Below, piece after piece: positions 12,613 through 22,060 of a stretch of 64,000 bases of DNA. The stretch covers positions 1 to 64,000 of the forward strand of contig LGRX02035104.1 in the NCBI GenBank assembly GCA_001247695.2, in the 5' to 3' direction. Position 1 is the stretch's first letter. Every line of letters begins with the position of its first letter. Origin of the DNA: Cymbomonas tetramitiformis. Its lineage: Eukaryota > Chlorophyta > Pyramimonadophyceae > Pyramimonadales > Pyramimonadaceae. The notes under the pieces were generated by a model. That model searched no databases and was not told the origin of the DNA. It worked only from the letters and a program-made list of their open reading frames with translations. Both the position numbers and the translations under genes were made by a program.

Positions 12613-13040
12613 AGGACTTTTGACACCCTGCATTCGACCTTCTCTCTTCCATTTGACCACGAGCGTGGTTACCAGCAGCGCGGGCAGCGCTAAACCGCTC
12701 CTGAAGATATTAGGATTTGACCACGAGCGTGGTTCGACCAGCAGCGCGGGCAGCGCTAAAACGCTCCTGAAAATTTCAGGATTTGACCACGAGCGTGGTT
12801 ACCAGCAGCGCGGGCAGCGCTAAACCGCTCCTGAAAATTTCAGGATTTGACTACGAGCGTGGTTATCAGCAGCGCGGGCAGCGCTAAAACGCTCCTGAAA
12901 TTTTCAGGATTTGACCACGAGCGTGGTTATCAGCAGCGCGGGCAGCGCTAAACCGCTCATAAAAATTTCAGGATTTGACCACGGGCGTGGTTATCAGCAG
13001 CGCAGGCAGCGCTAAACCGCTCATAAAAATTTCTGGACTT
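12613..13040. repeat. ~64-bp tandem repeat with internal palindromes
   Basis: Six units (GACCAC starts near 12,655, 12,719, 12,785, 12,849, 12,913 and 12,977) plus a diverged one at about 11,991. Each contains the inverted repeat CCACGAGCGTGG, a CAGCGCGGGCAGCGCT segment and the palindrome CTGAAAATTTCAG, so each unit can fold into two or three small hairpins. No coding role is apparent. Confidence 0.9.
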
Positions 13041-13116
13041 TAAAGGGGTGAGGGCGGCGTGTGCAGGGGTTGAACCGCTAACATGACCTCCAAACCAAAG
13101 TGTCTGTTACCCATCT

Positions 13117-13746
13117 GTTGGCTATAGCCAACATTAGGCCCCTTTATGTTGGCTGGAGCCAACATAAGCGTTGCTGACAATGCCGGGAGCTGTCGGTATC
13201 GGATTGTACATTTTATTAGCTCAAAATGACGGCGGGGATGTTCTCTTTCACACATGCGTTAACAACATTGGGACGCTCGAAATCATCGGCGAGAATTTGG
13301 GTTACTATTCAAGAGAATGTGAAATTTTGTGAAATTTCCAAGGAATTTTGGGTGTTCACATACCCATGTTACTTCGATCGATATTTTGAGGGTCAAGATG
13401 AACTCGGATGAAAGTTTTGACAAGGCACTCCAGAAAGAGCAGCTCGAGATCTTGACAACATAGGTGCCCGATTTTTCAATGCCCTTCTCATGCCGCTCAC
13501 ATTGCACAATTTTCTTATGTTGGCTGCAGCCAACATAATGAGCATTTTGTATTTTCGCGATCATACCCCAACTCTAGGGCACAATTATGCAAGCCCCCAT
13601 GGGTGTAAGAAGGTATACCACGTATTGACATTTTTTTGAAGGTCTAGTAGCCCTTCAAACAACATTACTTTGGAGCAATATGTACCATTAACTATGAGTA
13701 ATATGCTTCGGAACTTTGGGTTTTATGTTGGCTGCAGCCAACATAA
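13117..13746. repeat. Four TTGGCTNNAGCCAA palindromes
   Basis: Near-identical palindromes of the form ATGTTGGCTGCAGCCAACAT lie at about 13,117, 13,147, 13,516 and 13,727; the centre varies between TA, GG and GC. The last overlaps the first ATG (13,725) of the gag-like ORF. They could mark the left edge of the retroelement or act in its transcript; function is unknown. Confidence 0.8.
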
Positions 13747-15254
13747 AGATGGGTAAGAGACAAAAGTCACTGCCCGTCATCACCAAGAGCAACATGTCCA
13801 ACGGCGATTTCACCGATCTGGCCAATGAGCTCAGCGCGTTCCTCAGCAACCTCGTATTCGAAAAGAACACGAACCGCGACGAGGAACTCACGCGCGACGA
13901 GGTCAACAAGCTCAAAGGCACATTATTCGGCTCCCTGCCCGCCATCTTCAACAGCACGGAGGACGCCACCCGCGCCGTCAGCCGATTCGTACTGGCTCCC
14001 AACAGCGCGAGCAAGACGTTGCCTCAGCTGATCTTGGAGGAGACCGAGTTGTACCCTCCGCAGACCGGGTACATGTGCGAGCCCCTCACATTCCCACGTG
14101 AAGACCCCTTCCAAGTGTTGACCGGCCAGGTCATCGACTGGGACGCCGCATGGCGCGTACTGTTCTTCCTCCTGAGGCTGAAGTGCGCAGACTTGTCCGC
14201 CGAGGCCGCCCAGGAAGAGATCAAGAACCTGCAGATGTTGGCCAGCGAGGACCCGAACGCCCTCAGGGACCGGTTGGTAAGGCTCATGGATCGCGTCAAC
14301 CTGCCCCACGACTCGACGCAGAAGGTGATCAACCCCCAGACGGCCGGTCTGTTCATGCTGCAAGCGTTGCCCGAGCACCTCGCGGGTATCGTCCGAGAGC
14401 GGTTCAGCAAGGCTATGAACGTCACCGAGGAGTACACGCTCGCCGAGGTGACCGAGGTCGCGCAGGACGTGCACACCAGACTGAAAGCCATGGAGACAAA
14501 AATCATGAAGGCAAACCTGGAACAGCAAAATCTGGCCCAGTACGTGGGGGCGTACGCAGAGGGGCCCACCAAGTCCACATTGGCCGACATGCTGATCACC
14601 GGCCAGAACAAGCACAACCTCGGTCTGCCTTCCCCGCCGTTGATTCCCCCACGCACCTCCACCACCAGGAGCGTCAGCCCGCGCCTCCGCTTGCCGGCTC
14701 CGCGAACCGCAGACAGCGACTTTGACCCGTCCGGACTCAACCCCGCTGGACGGAAGCTTCTGGGTCAGATCACGCGCCAGGCATCAACCTCCTCCTTCAA
14801 CACGGAGCCCGCGGCAGCCACTCCCCGCACGCCGAACACCGTGTGCAGCGACAACCTCGGCGGGCCCAACGGCGACTGCACCTTCTGCCATAGGCCACTG
14901 CACCTCTTCCATAGCCCCACGCTGCCCTGCCACATAAGCGGCAAGACCACCTTATACGACCAGTGGGTCAATAAGGGAAAGATGCCTGTCGCACTGCGAC
15001 CCCTGATGAACATGCTGATCGTGAATTATGACCGCGTCGCCAAGGGCCAGAGACCGTGGACCAAGGTAGAATTTGACCAGCAGTTCGGCGGCAGCAAGGG
15101 CAACCCCAGTTCCTCCAACCACGCTGTCCCCGCTGGCAACGAACCCACGTGGCAAGCACAGTCCTACCTACGACTACCACAGCGTGCCGCCCCCCACGCG
15201 ACGCTCTCACCACGTTGGGCAGCAAAGCACCCGCCTCGCCGAAGCCACGCCTAA
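13725..15254 (+). CDS. Gag-like protein with Cys/His zinc module
   Basis: An ORF of about 510 codons; the start could be ATG 13,725 or ATG 13,749 (MGKRQKSLPVITK). The first 270 residues are helical and charged, with leucine-spaced segments such as the one near EYTLAEVTEVAQDVHTRL, as in Ty3-type capsid domains, though this is not a sequence match to a named family. The C-terminal part has a zinc-type module from 14,878: CTFCHRPLHLFHSPTLPCHI, then a tryptophan, MPVALR and a PWTKVEFDQQF end. The same module recurs four more times downstream at 19.1-21.4 kb, which ties these ORFs to one element. It overlaps the next ORF (15,073-15,960) in the +1 frame. Confidence 0.75.
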   Translation: MLAAANIKMGKRQKSLPVITKSNMSNGDFTDLANELSAFLSNLVFEKNTNRDEELTRDEVNKLKGTLFGSLPAIFNSTEDATRAVSRFVLAPNSASKTLPQLILEETELYPPQTGYMCEPLTFPREDPFQVLTGQVIDWDAAWRVLFFLLRLKCADLSAEAAQEEIKNLQMLASEDPNALRDRLVRLMDRVNLPHDSTQKVINPQTAGLFMLQALPEHLAGIVRERFSKAMNVTEEYTLAEVTEVAQDVHTRLKAMETKIMKANLEQQNLAQYVGAYAEGPTKSTLADMLITGQNKHNLGLPSPPLIPPRTSTTRSVSPRLRLPAPRTADSDFDPSGLNPAGRKLLGQITRQASTSSFNTEPAAATPRTPNTVCSDNLGGPNGDCTFCHRPLHLFHSPTLPCHISGKTTLYDQWVNKGKMPVALRPLMNMLIVNYDRVAKGQRPWTKVEFDQQFGGSKGNPSSSNHAVPAGNEPTWQAQSYLRLPQRAAPHATLSPRWAAKHPPRRSHA

Positions 15255-15960
15255 CGATGCAGCGCCAGCGGACACCATCGTTCACTTCCACTCATACGCC
15301 GCCGTCATGGAGCACGGCAACCCCTTCCTGAGGGGCACGAGCAACCCCACCACTGACGCACACCCCGCTCCCCACGACGAGGAAGGGGCGCAGTCACCCG
15401 ATCATCACGAAGCCCCCAGCAGTCCCCTTCGCTCACCCAAAAGGCCTGGCCCAGACAGCCCTCCATATTCCCCCACCAGCCCCACTCCAACCCACTATTG
15501 GTATTCCCCTGCCAGCCCTGCGCCCGACGAAATCCCTGAGCACTACCCTGACCGCTACCCCGGGGATTACCCCGCTGGTCCCAAAAGCCCGTCTCCATCA
15601 CCCGACAGCCCCGTCATCACACGGCACCTGGTCACCCGAGCCCCAGACAGCCCACCACCCTCACCTCGCCGCGATGACGCCGTTTCCGACGCGATGTCGC
15701 CACCCGCCTTGACGCGGGAGCAGCGAGTGGCGCGTGAGGAATCTGCCATGTCCAACGCCCTGCGCCGCCACGTGCCCGACGGCAACGCGCCCGTCAACAC
15801 ATTCGACATAGCATACGCCGTCATCCACTTCGAGTGGGCGGAATACCCTACGGGGCCCGACGGCAAGCCCATGAGAATTGGCAATGCCCGGGTGTGCTGT
15901 TACGATCATGCCCATGACCAATACGGTCTCCCAACGTGCTGCATGGTGCACCGTCCGTAA
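15073..15960 (+). CDS. Proline/serine-rich middle ORF of the retroelement
   Basis: A 295-codon frame, +1 relative to the gag-like ORF, overlapping it by 182 nt and overlapping the protease ORF by 83 nt. The first in-frame codon is not needed if it is reached by frameshifting. The sequence is rich in SP and PD, including PYSPTSPTPTHYWYSPASPA, superficially like the RNA polymerase II tail repeat. The last 60 residues are more structured (IAYAVIHFEWAEYPTG) and end with several cysteines. No enzymatic motif is seen. The compact non-repetitive end suggests it is translated, as part of a Gag-Pol chain. Confidence 0.55.
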   Translation: MTSSSAAARATPVPPTTLSPLATNPRGKHSPTYDYHSVPPPTRRSHHVGQQSTRLAEATPNDAAPADTIVHFHSYAAVMEHGNPFLRGTSNPTTDAHPAPHDEEGAQSPDHHEAPSSPLRSPKRPGPDSPPYSPTSPTPTHYWYSPASPAPDEIPEHYPDRYPGDYPAGPKSPSPSPDSPVITRHLVTRAPDSPPPSPRRDDAVSDAMSPPALTREQRVAREESAMSNALRRHVPDGNAPVNTFDIAYAVIHFEWAEYPTGPDGKPMRIGNARVCCYDHAHDQYGLPTCCMVHRP

Positions 15961-17032
15961 GAACCCCGAAAATTGGCAGCCACCCCGCAGCGTCATCGAC
16001 CTTGTGACCAGCGATGACGACAGCGGCAGCGACACCGAAGGGTACGATGAATGTCACGAGGATCCTGAGAGCACAACCGGCAGCGACGCACCATGGGCCC
16101 CCACACCACCCGTCGAGATGGTAGTGCATCCCCTCCACCACCACTCTTACATGGCCCGCAGCATGGTTAATCACCGCCACATCCCTGCGTCATTCCGCCG
16201 CACGGGCAGCACGCCGCCGCCCACTCCGGCCGCTCCCGTCGTCGTACGGGGCAGGGAGGAAGAAATCGCCAATCCACCCTCCGCTGCCCCTGCGATGGTG
16301 CTCATGAAAACCAACGACTGGCTCGAGGAGGACCACGACAACCCCCCTCAGAGCCTCTCCGCGGCCATGTCCACCACCACGGCCAATCACCAGCAAGTTC
16401 CCCCAGCAGAACTGCAGCGCCTTACCAGTAAAGCATTCGAGGAGATGAGCCCCGACATGAACAACTGGTTCAGACGCACAGCCGTCTGCTACACCCTGTG
16501 CAACGACGACCCGAAGAAGTCCATCCTCGTCATGAGCCAGCGCACAGGGCAATACTTGACCCTGTCTGTCATGATCGTGGACACCGGATCTATGCTGTTC
16601 GTCATGAACAAAGTGCATCAGGAGACGCTGGGCCTCAAGGTGCACTCCAGCATGGCCACCGTCGACACCAGCATGGGCAGTGGGGGGACACAGCAGCACC
16701 GCCAGTGGGGCACTGGAGAGCTAATGCTCGTCATCGCCCCCGGCACCTCCAACGAAATGGTGCTGGCCGATGTGACCGGCATCAGCCCCTCGGCTCACGT
16801 GAGCTTCGACGTCTTGCTATCCGTGGATATTCTGCACGCCATGTCCGCAGGAGTGCTGCCCGCCACCCCCGAGCGCGGAGCGGCACTGGCCTACCACCCC
16901 CACAACCAACGGGGCGACTTCGTGCACAAGGCCTACCTGCCCCTCAAGGTGTTCAAAGACCACAGCACAATTCGGGGGGGAGTGGACAGCCCACCTGAAC
17001 GACTTGGCAGCAGGGAAGATATCTTATTTTGA
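15878..17032 (+). CDS. Retropepsin-like aspartic protease ORF, interrupted
   Basis: A frame of about 380 codons, +1 relative to the preceding ORF. The aspartic protease motif VDTGSMLFV starts at 16,577 (catalytic Asp codon 16,580), preceded by a hydrophobic strand and followed about 75 residues later by a region ending in FDVLLSVDILHAM, typical of retroelement proteases. It would cleave the Gag-Pol polyprotein. The native frame is broken at 17,010 by the hAT element: the last 7 codons belong to the insertion. Removing the insertion and one target copy lets the frame run on to 19,200. Confidence 0.8.
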   Translation: MAMPGCAVTIMPMTNTVSQRAAWCTVRKNPENWQPPRSVIDLVTSDDDSGSDTEGYDECHEDPESTTGSDAPWAPTPPVEMVVHPLHHHSYMARSMVNHRHIPASFRRTGSTPPPTPAAPVVVRGREEEIANPPSAAPAMVLMKTNDWLEEDHDNPPQSLSAAMSTTTANHQQVPPAELQRLTSKAFEEMSPDMNNWFRRTAVCYTLCNDDPKKSILVMSQRTGQYLTLSVMIVDTGSMLFVMNKVHQETLGLKVHSSMATVDTSMGSGGTQQHRQWGTGELMLVIAPGTSNEMVLADVTGISPSAHVSFDVLLSVDILHAMSAGVLPATPERGAALAYHPHNQRGDFVHKAYLPLKVFKDHSTIRGGVDSPPERLGSREDILF

Positions 17033-17227
17033 GTTGGTACCGGGCCCCAAATCAAAATTTCCTTCGGCCCGCCTTCGGTCCGTCCGGTCCGGGCTAGATA
17101 TCGGTTCGGCCCGCCTTCGGCCCTTCAGGTCATGATATTGAGATGGCTTCGCATGATTTTAAGGTTCGGCCCGATTTCGGCCCGGTCCATATTTCCCTCA
17201 AAATGTGTTTTTATCACATTCCCTTGT

Positions 17228-17507
17228 TTGCAGACATGCCCCCACATATGTTCGTTATGAGAAATACTAACCGTATAACAACTTTTGATAGCTCAAGATG
17301 TCGGGCTCGATGTCCTCTATAAGGATATCAAGATTACGGCTCGAATAGATAAGTAAGGCTCGAGATATGACCATACTGGTAAATAGCCCGCCAGTTTACA
17401 GACATGCCCCCACATATGTTCGTTATGAGAAATACTAACCGTATAACAACGTTTGATAGCTCAAGATGTCGGGCTCGATGTCCTCTATAAGGATATCAAG
17501 ATTACGA
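17228..17507. repeat. ~168-bp direct repeat inside the hAT element
   Basis: The block from CAGACATGCCCCCACATATG to TATCAAGATTACG occurs at 17,231 and again at 17,399, nearly identical. The spacer motif ATTACGGCTCGAAT and its downstream sequence also occur, diverged, at 31,449 inside the other inverted-repeat element. Confidence 0.85.
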
Positions 17508-18205
17508 AGTAGAGGCTGCAGGGACACTATCAATTTGTAAAGCTGAAGAATTTGTCGGTGCCTGGGTCTCAGACTGTGCAGCACGTTCCGCTGATTTCGT
17601 TTTCTGCACAGCAAGGCGACTGCGACTAGTTACAATCCTTTTGGTTGGAGGAGCTGCGGAATCTTTCCAAGACAAAAAGGATTTCGAGGAACGCTGGCTA
17701 GAACTCGGCTTATCAGCGGATGAGGTTGAAACAACTGTGTCCTGTGAGACTGTTGTTGGAACCTCATCCATGGTGACTAGAACTGTCTGAGTTTCTGTAT
17801 AGCTGGAATCTGCGTATGGGAAAAAACGGCGGAGTGCGAAATATATCAGGGGCGCAGCAGGAGATGCTGTTTCTGTTTCTGTTTCCGTTTCTGTGATGGC
17901 AGCGTCTTGAATTGCAGAAACAGTGTTGTGCTCCCTAGCCCAAGTGATGCCAGAGACATTCTGCGTGGCGTAAGGAATCTGATCTTCGGTAAGATATGTA
18001 TCTGTTTTGCCATGCGAGGGGTCTGAAGAAAAGAATATCGGACGCTGAGCGAAGAAAAAATTGTGTTGAAAAGCGGGGATCTCTTCTTCTAAATTAATGA
18101 ACTCCTGTTCTCGCACGGTGAGATCAATCTGTCCGATTGAGGAACCTGTTTCCAAAGCTGAAGAAGAACCACTCCCAGCAGTAGGAGACGCCGAAACGTA
18201 GGAAA
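17502..18205 (-). CDS. Exon-like ORF carried by the hAT element (possible captured host exon)
   Basis: On the minus strand a polypyrimidine tract ending CTTTACTACAG (acceptor at 18,206-18,208) opens a frame of 233 codons to the stop at 17,502. It is a low-complexity Ser/Thr/Glu-rich protein with a TETETETE run, ending in a basic segment (KRIVTSRSRLAVQKTK). I recognise no domain. The acceptor-like start and lack of an ATG suggest a last exon captured from a host gene, as in Pack-type DNA elements. It could also be a remnant of the element's own gene. Confidence 0.45.
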
Positions 18206-18776
18206 CTGTAGTAAAGAAAAATAGAGGTTAAAAAACGAGCTCCATTCTGCTTCGTAATACCATACTGCTCCGACGGTCTGCGCTGAAAACCTACTTGTAG
18301 AATGAGTGAATTCTCTCCGCTCGCTGCAACTCGTAGCATGCAACTCGTAGCATATGGCCCTTCGGATGGGAGAAAATCGCGAGTACTCGCGGTCAAGCTC
18401 ACGGTACTCGCGATATGGATCAGATTACGGATCCAGGGGCGTATTTTTTTTTTCTTTTTTTCTTTTCAGATTACGGATCGGCCCCGAGTCGGTCCAATCT
18501 CGCTGAGCCTGATATTTCGAAATACGTTCGGCCCCCAGTCGGTCCAGTCCCGTTCGATTCGGCCCGGCTAAATTGAGGTGGGCATCCAACGATTTGTACG
18601 ATCGGCCCGATGTCGGCCCAATCGGCCAGCACCATTTTGGGTCATTTCCAGGGTGAATGCGGTTCGGCCCCAAGACGGTTTCTCCATCGGCCCCACGTCG
18701 GCCCAGACCTCTTTTTGGCGACTGAGTTCGGCCCGGGGCCGGCCAATCGCGGTAAGATATCTTCCCTGCTTGGCAG

Positions 18777-19858
18777 CTACCCGCACCACTCCCCACCTGT
18801 CGCCAACCACACGCCGCAGCACCTGCTGTTTCCGGTCAGCGCTCGCAGTGCTCCTCGCGTTCATCCTACTGGCCGCCTGTATCAACCCCGCTCAGGCCCG
18901 CGACGAGGAGCCGGATCGCAATGGCAGCCCCTACTCCAGCGTCACCACAGTCCTGCTGGCCATCATCAGCCTTGGTGGCGCGATCGCCGCCGGCATGGCA
19001 GCTGTCCTAAAGCGGCGCGGACACCAGCAAGGCAACCCACATGCCTGGCCGTTCGCCCACTTCAGGGCCATCCCACCGTTTCAACCTTCGACGCTGCTCA
19101 CCCTCGCACCCTGGCACAGGAAGCCCCAGACGTCAGCGTGTCAGTTCTGCAACAGCGGAACATGCCGAGGCGCCAACAGACCCCACACATGCCACCTTAG
19201 CGGTGGCACCGGACTTTACGCCCGGTGGGTCAGCGATGGCAAGGTCCCCTCCCACCTGATGCCGCTCCTCATGCTCGTCGTCAACACCGGACGTGTCACC
19301 GCCGGCCAGGCACCTCTGACACGCGTAGCTTTCCAGCAACAGTTTGGGCCATCTCACCCCAGCAGCGAGACCCCGGAAACACCCAACCCCTCCAGCACGA
19401 ACTCACCAACCCCTGAGACCGTCCCAAACCCCGCAAACACGAGTGCCCCACCACCCGTTCACCACAGCAGCAAACCCCTCGCCAGCAATATTTGCGAGTT
19501 CTGCCACAATCCCATGGAAAAATACCACCACCCCACACTACCATGCCACATCAGCGGCGACACGCACATGTTCAACAAATGGGCCCCGAGCAAAGCAGAG
19601 AGCATAAGTACAATGCCGGTCGCGTTGAGGAAGTTCAAGCACCAGATGGTCGTCAACCACGACCGCCTCAAACGCAACTTGGCCCCGCTCACTCGCGCTG
19701 AGTACCTGCTGCAATTCTCAGCCCACGCTCCATCCCCCCTCCCAAAACCATCCCCTAACCCAACCCACGTACCCTCTGACTGCCACGCACCGCCAAACAA
19801 CGTTCCCCCCAGCTGCAACCAAGGAGCCATGTCAAGCGCCCCCGCCGCACCGCCCTGA
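18777..19858 (+). CDS. Membrane-anchored zinc-module protein of the retroelement
   Basis: Read right of the hAT insertion in the frame that is +1 to the protease frame. It begins with a signal-like segment (LAVLLAFILLAACINPAQA, about 18,838-18,894), a short charged stretch and a second hydrophobic segment near 18,943-19,005 followed by KRRG. Two Cys/His modules follow: CQFCNSGTCRGANRPHTCHL (from 19,139) and CEFCHNPMEKYHHPTLPCHI (from 19,493), each with a W, an M/V-rich helix and a PLTR end. Proline-rich linkers join them. The stop at the end lies at the junction of a 481-bp tandem duplication, so it is probably secondary. Position between protease and RT is unusual for Ty3-like elements. Confidence 0.55.
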
Positions 19859-20340
19859 AACGCCCAACCCTTCCAGCACAAACTCACCAAACCCAGAGAC
19901 CGTCCCAAACCCCACAAACGCGAGTGCCCCTGGGGGGCCACCACCCGTTGACCACAGCAGCGAACCCCTCACCAGCAATGTTTGCGAGTTCTGCCACGAA
20001 CCCATGGAACCACACCACCACCCCACACGACCCTGCCACATCAGCGGCGACACGCACCTGTTCGACAAATGGGCCCCAAGCCAAGCAGAGAGCATAAGTA
20101 CAAAGTCGCGTTGAGGAAGTTCAAGCACCAGATGACCGTCAACCACAACCGCCTCAAACGCAACCTAGCCCCACTCACTCGCGCTGAGTACCTGCTGCGA
20201 TTCCCGGCCCATGCTCCACCTCCCCCCCCGAAACCATCCCCTAGCCCACGCAAAGTACCCTCTGACTGCCACGCACCGCCAAACAACGTTACCCCCATCC
20301 GCAACCAAGGAGCCGTGCCAAGCGCTCCCGCCGCACCGCC
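19376..20340. repeat. 481-bp tandem duplication within the retroelement
   Basis: Copy 1 (from GAAACACCCAACCCC, 19,376) and copy 2 (from GAAACGCCCAACCC, 19,857) are collinear for about 480 bp. Copy 2 carries a 4-bp deletion near 20,102 (AGTACAATGCCGGTC becomes AGTACAAAGTC), which shifts the frame. The duplication explains the stop at 19,856 and shows that this copy decayed after insertion. Confidence 0.88.
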
Positions 20341-22033
20341 CACGACCATCCCCGCGTACGCGGCCTTCAGCCCCAACCCCAGAACCCCGATGCCGGAGTG
20401 GGCCAAGCCCTTCCACAGCAACAAATTGGGCACAGCGGCAACTACACCACCACCTACCCCGACGGGCACCCCAGGATGCTCCTGCCACCTCATGGAGATC
20501 GGTTTCCCCGGCTACGTCTGTCCTGAACATCCGGCCAACAACGACCCCACAGCGCCACAGCGCCCGCCAGCGGTAACGGGCACACCCACCCCCAGCAAGG
20601 AACCAAAACCCCCACAAGCCGCAGCACGACCATCCGCAACCCCAAAATGGGTCACCGCAATCGCTCTCGCAATCTTCCTCATGGCCGCCCTCCCCGCCGC
20701 CACGGCCGCCACAACGCTGGACCCCACCAACAACCACACAGCGCCGTCCGCCGCCCAAACATCGGTCACCACCGTCACCCCCACTACGCTGGCCACCATC
20801 CTCTTGCTCGCAGCATGCATTGCAGCAACTTTGTGGACCATCCCCAAGGCACGACACCAAAACTCCAACACACAGGATGCTCAACGCTCAGCCACCCGCG
20901 ACACCACCGCCACCCACCACCATCACCACGACGCAACAACTCACCACCATCATCACCACCACGACCATCAACCCAACCACCACCCCGAGCATTTCACCAC
21001 CACCACCAACCCCACAACAGCGGCAGCATCACTCGACACTCGTTCTCCCGCACCCCACTCATACCACACAACAAGCATCCGCCCTCACATTTCCACCTCC
21101 ACCACCCCCGACCCAACCTCCACCTCACCATCCCACGTTCTCGTGGACGATACGCTGACACCCCAAGAAAGCCCCGATTCCTCGCACCACCTCCCCGACC
21201 ACATCCCACGCGTGCTGCACACACGCCCCAGCGACCGCGAAAACACCCATCCCAATCCAGCAGCCACATCTCCACCCACCAACAACCATCCACGCACCAC
21301 ACCCGCCGCAACACATCGGCGCCCACTACACAACACCGCGCGCAACAGCGATTGTCCATTCTGCGGGATCACCATCAATCGCCCTTACCACCGATTCCTC
21401 CCCGACCGCTGCGCGGTGTCAGGGACACGAAGCGACCTCGTTCTGCGTGGTTACTCCCCATGCAGAATCCTCGAAGGAGATACACGACCAGAAAGTCTGA
21501 CCCTCGTACGCGACGCCACTGAGCTCATGTACATCAACACCGTCAAAGTCACAAATGGGTTCCGGCCATTGACACTACAGCGGTTCAGAGCAAACGGCTC
21601 GCGCTGGGCAGCGACAGCACACACGCAACTTCCCCCCACCTTCACCCCCACTCACACGACCGATCACAACTACGCACGCGGGGTGTCCACCCGCGTAGGC
21701 AGTCGTGCAGCCCCGGCCGCACAGGGTACGGCGCCAACCCACAACAATCAGCCCGTGCATGTCGCACCACCCGCACCATCCAATGCGCGTGGCCGCCCCG
21801 CCCCTCAAGCAGTAAGAGCTCCATCACACAGGCCCCGGTCGTCCCCCGTGCCACGGCACATCTGGTTGATGACCGCCATGCTCGGTGCATTATTTCCCTC
21901 GCAAGCCCCGCCACATCCCTGTCCCAGTCCACCATCATCAGCAACTCCCCATTACCTACAAACCACTTCCTTATCCTGCCATCAACATCTGTCGAGCCGC
22001 AGCCTCTCCTCCCGTTGCTGGGGGGGGAAATAA
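20102..22033 (+). CDS. Continuation: membrane segments, His-rich linker and last zinc module
   Basis: After the 4-bp deletion the frame reads from KVALRKFKHQM to a stop at 22,031. It holds a CSCHLMEIGFPGYVCPEH segment, two hydrophobic stretches (about 20,645-20,705 and 20,785-20,840, the second followed by basic residues), a long His/Thr/Pro-rich linker with runs of up to seven His, and a fifth Cys/His module (from 21,353, CPFCGITINRPYHRFLPDRC). A further hydrophobic segment is near 21,858-21,900. It repeats the layout of the preceding ORF: hydrophobic pair, linker, module. No known envelope or viral glycoprotein family is recognised. Confidence 0.5.
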   Translation, partial: KVALRKFKHQMTVNHNRLKRNLAPLTRAEYLLRFPAHAPPPPPKPSPSPRKVPSDCHAPPNNVTPIRNQGAVPSAPAAPPTTIPAYAAFSPNPRTPMPEWAKPFHSNKLGTAATTPPPTPTGTPGCSCHLMEIGFPGYVCPEHPANNDPTAPQRPPAVTGTPTPSKEPKPPQAAARPSATPKWVTAIALAIFLMAALPAATAATTLDPTNNHTAPSAAQTSVTTVTPTTLATILLLAACIAATLWTIPKARHQNSNTQDAQRSATRDTTATHHHHHDATTHHHHHHHDHQPNHHPEHFTTTTNPTTAAASLDTRSPAPHSYHTTSIRPHISTSTTPDPTSTSPSHVLVDDTLTPQESPDSSHHLPDHIPRVLHTRPSDRENTHPNPAATSPPTNNHPRTTPAATHRRPLHNTARNSDCPFCGITINRPYHRFLPDRCAVSGTRSDLVLRGYSPCRILEGDTRPESLTLVRDATELMYINTVKVTNGFRPLTLQRFRANGSRWAATAHTQLPPTFTPTHTTDHNYARGVSTRVGSRAAPAAQGTAPTHNNQPVHVAPPAPSNARGRPAPQAVRAPSHRPRSSPVPRHIWLMTAMLGALFPSQAPPHPCPSPPSSATPHYLQTTSLSCHQHLSSRSLSSRCWGGK

Positions 22034-22060
22034 TACATCACCAAGCACGACAGAAGCAGA

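Larger units (their letters stand above)
17011..18768. mobile_element. hAT-type DNA element, non-autonomous, 1,758 bp
   Basis: Terminal inverted repeats read CAGGGAAGATATCTTA at the left and TAAGATATCTTCCCTG at the right. They are flanked by the perfect 8-bp target duplication CTTGGCAG (17,003-17,010 and 18,769-18,776). An 8-bp duplication with CAGGG ends defines hAT-type elements. Subterminal regions carry many CGGCCCG-type motifs, as seen in the two shorter relatives at 26,778 and 35,173. There is no transposase ORF, so mobility would need one in trans. Its cargo is an exon-like ORF on the minus strand and a ~168-bp tandem repeat. Confidence 0.93.

Noticed and set aside
12088..12693. ORFs with HRLKCA/FQAMRA/SPEMCA repeats as a repeat protein
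   Set aside because: An 18-bp repeat keeps several frames open on both strands; substitutions show no bias toward one frame.
15430..15560. RNA polymerase II C-terminal domain gene
   Set aside because: Only one or two YSPTSP-like stretches occur inside a generally Pro/Ser-rich linker of a retroelement ORF.
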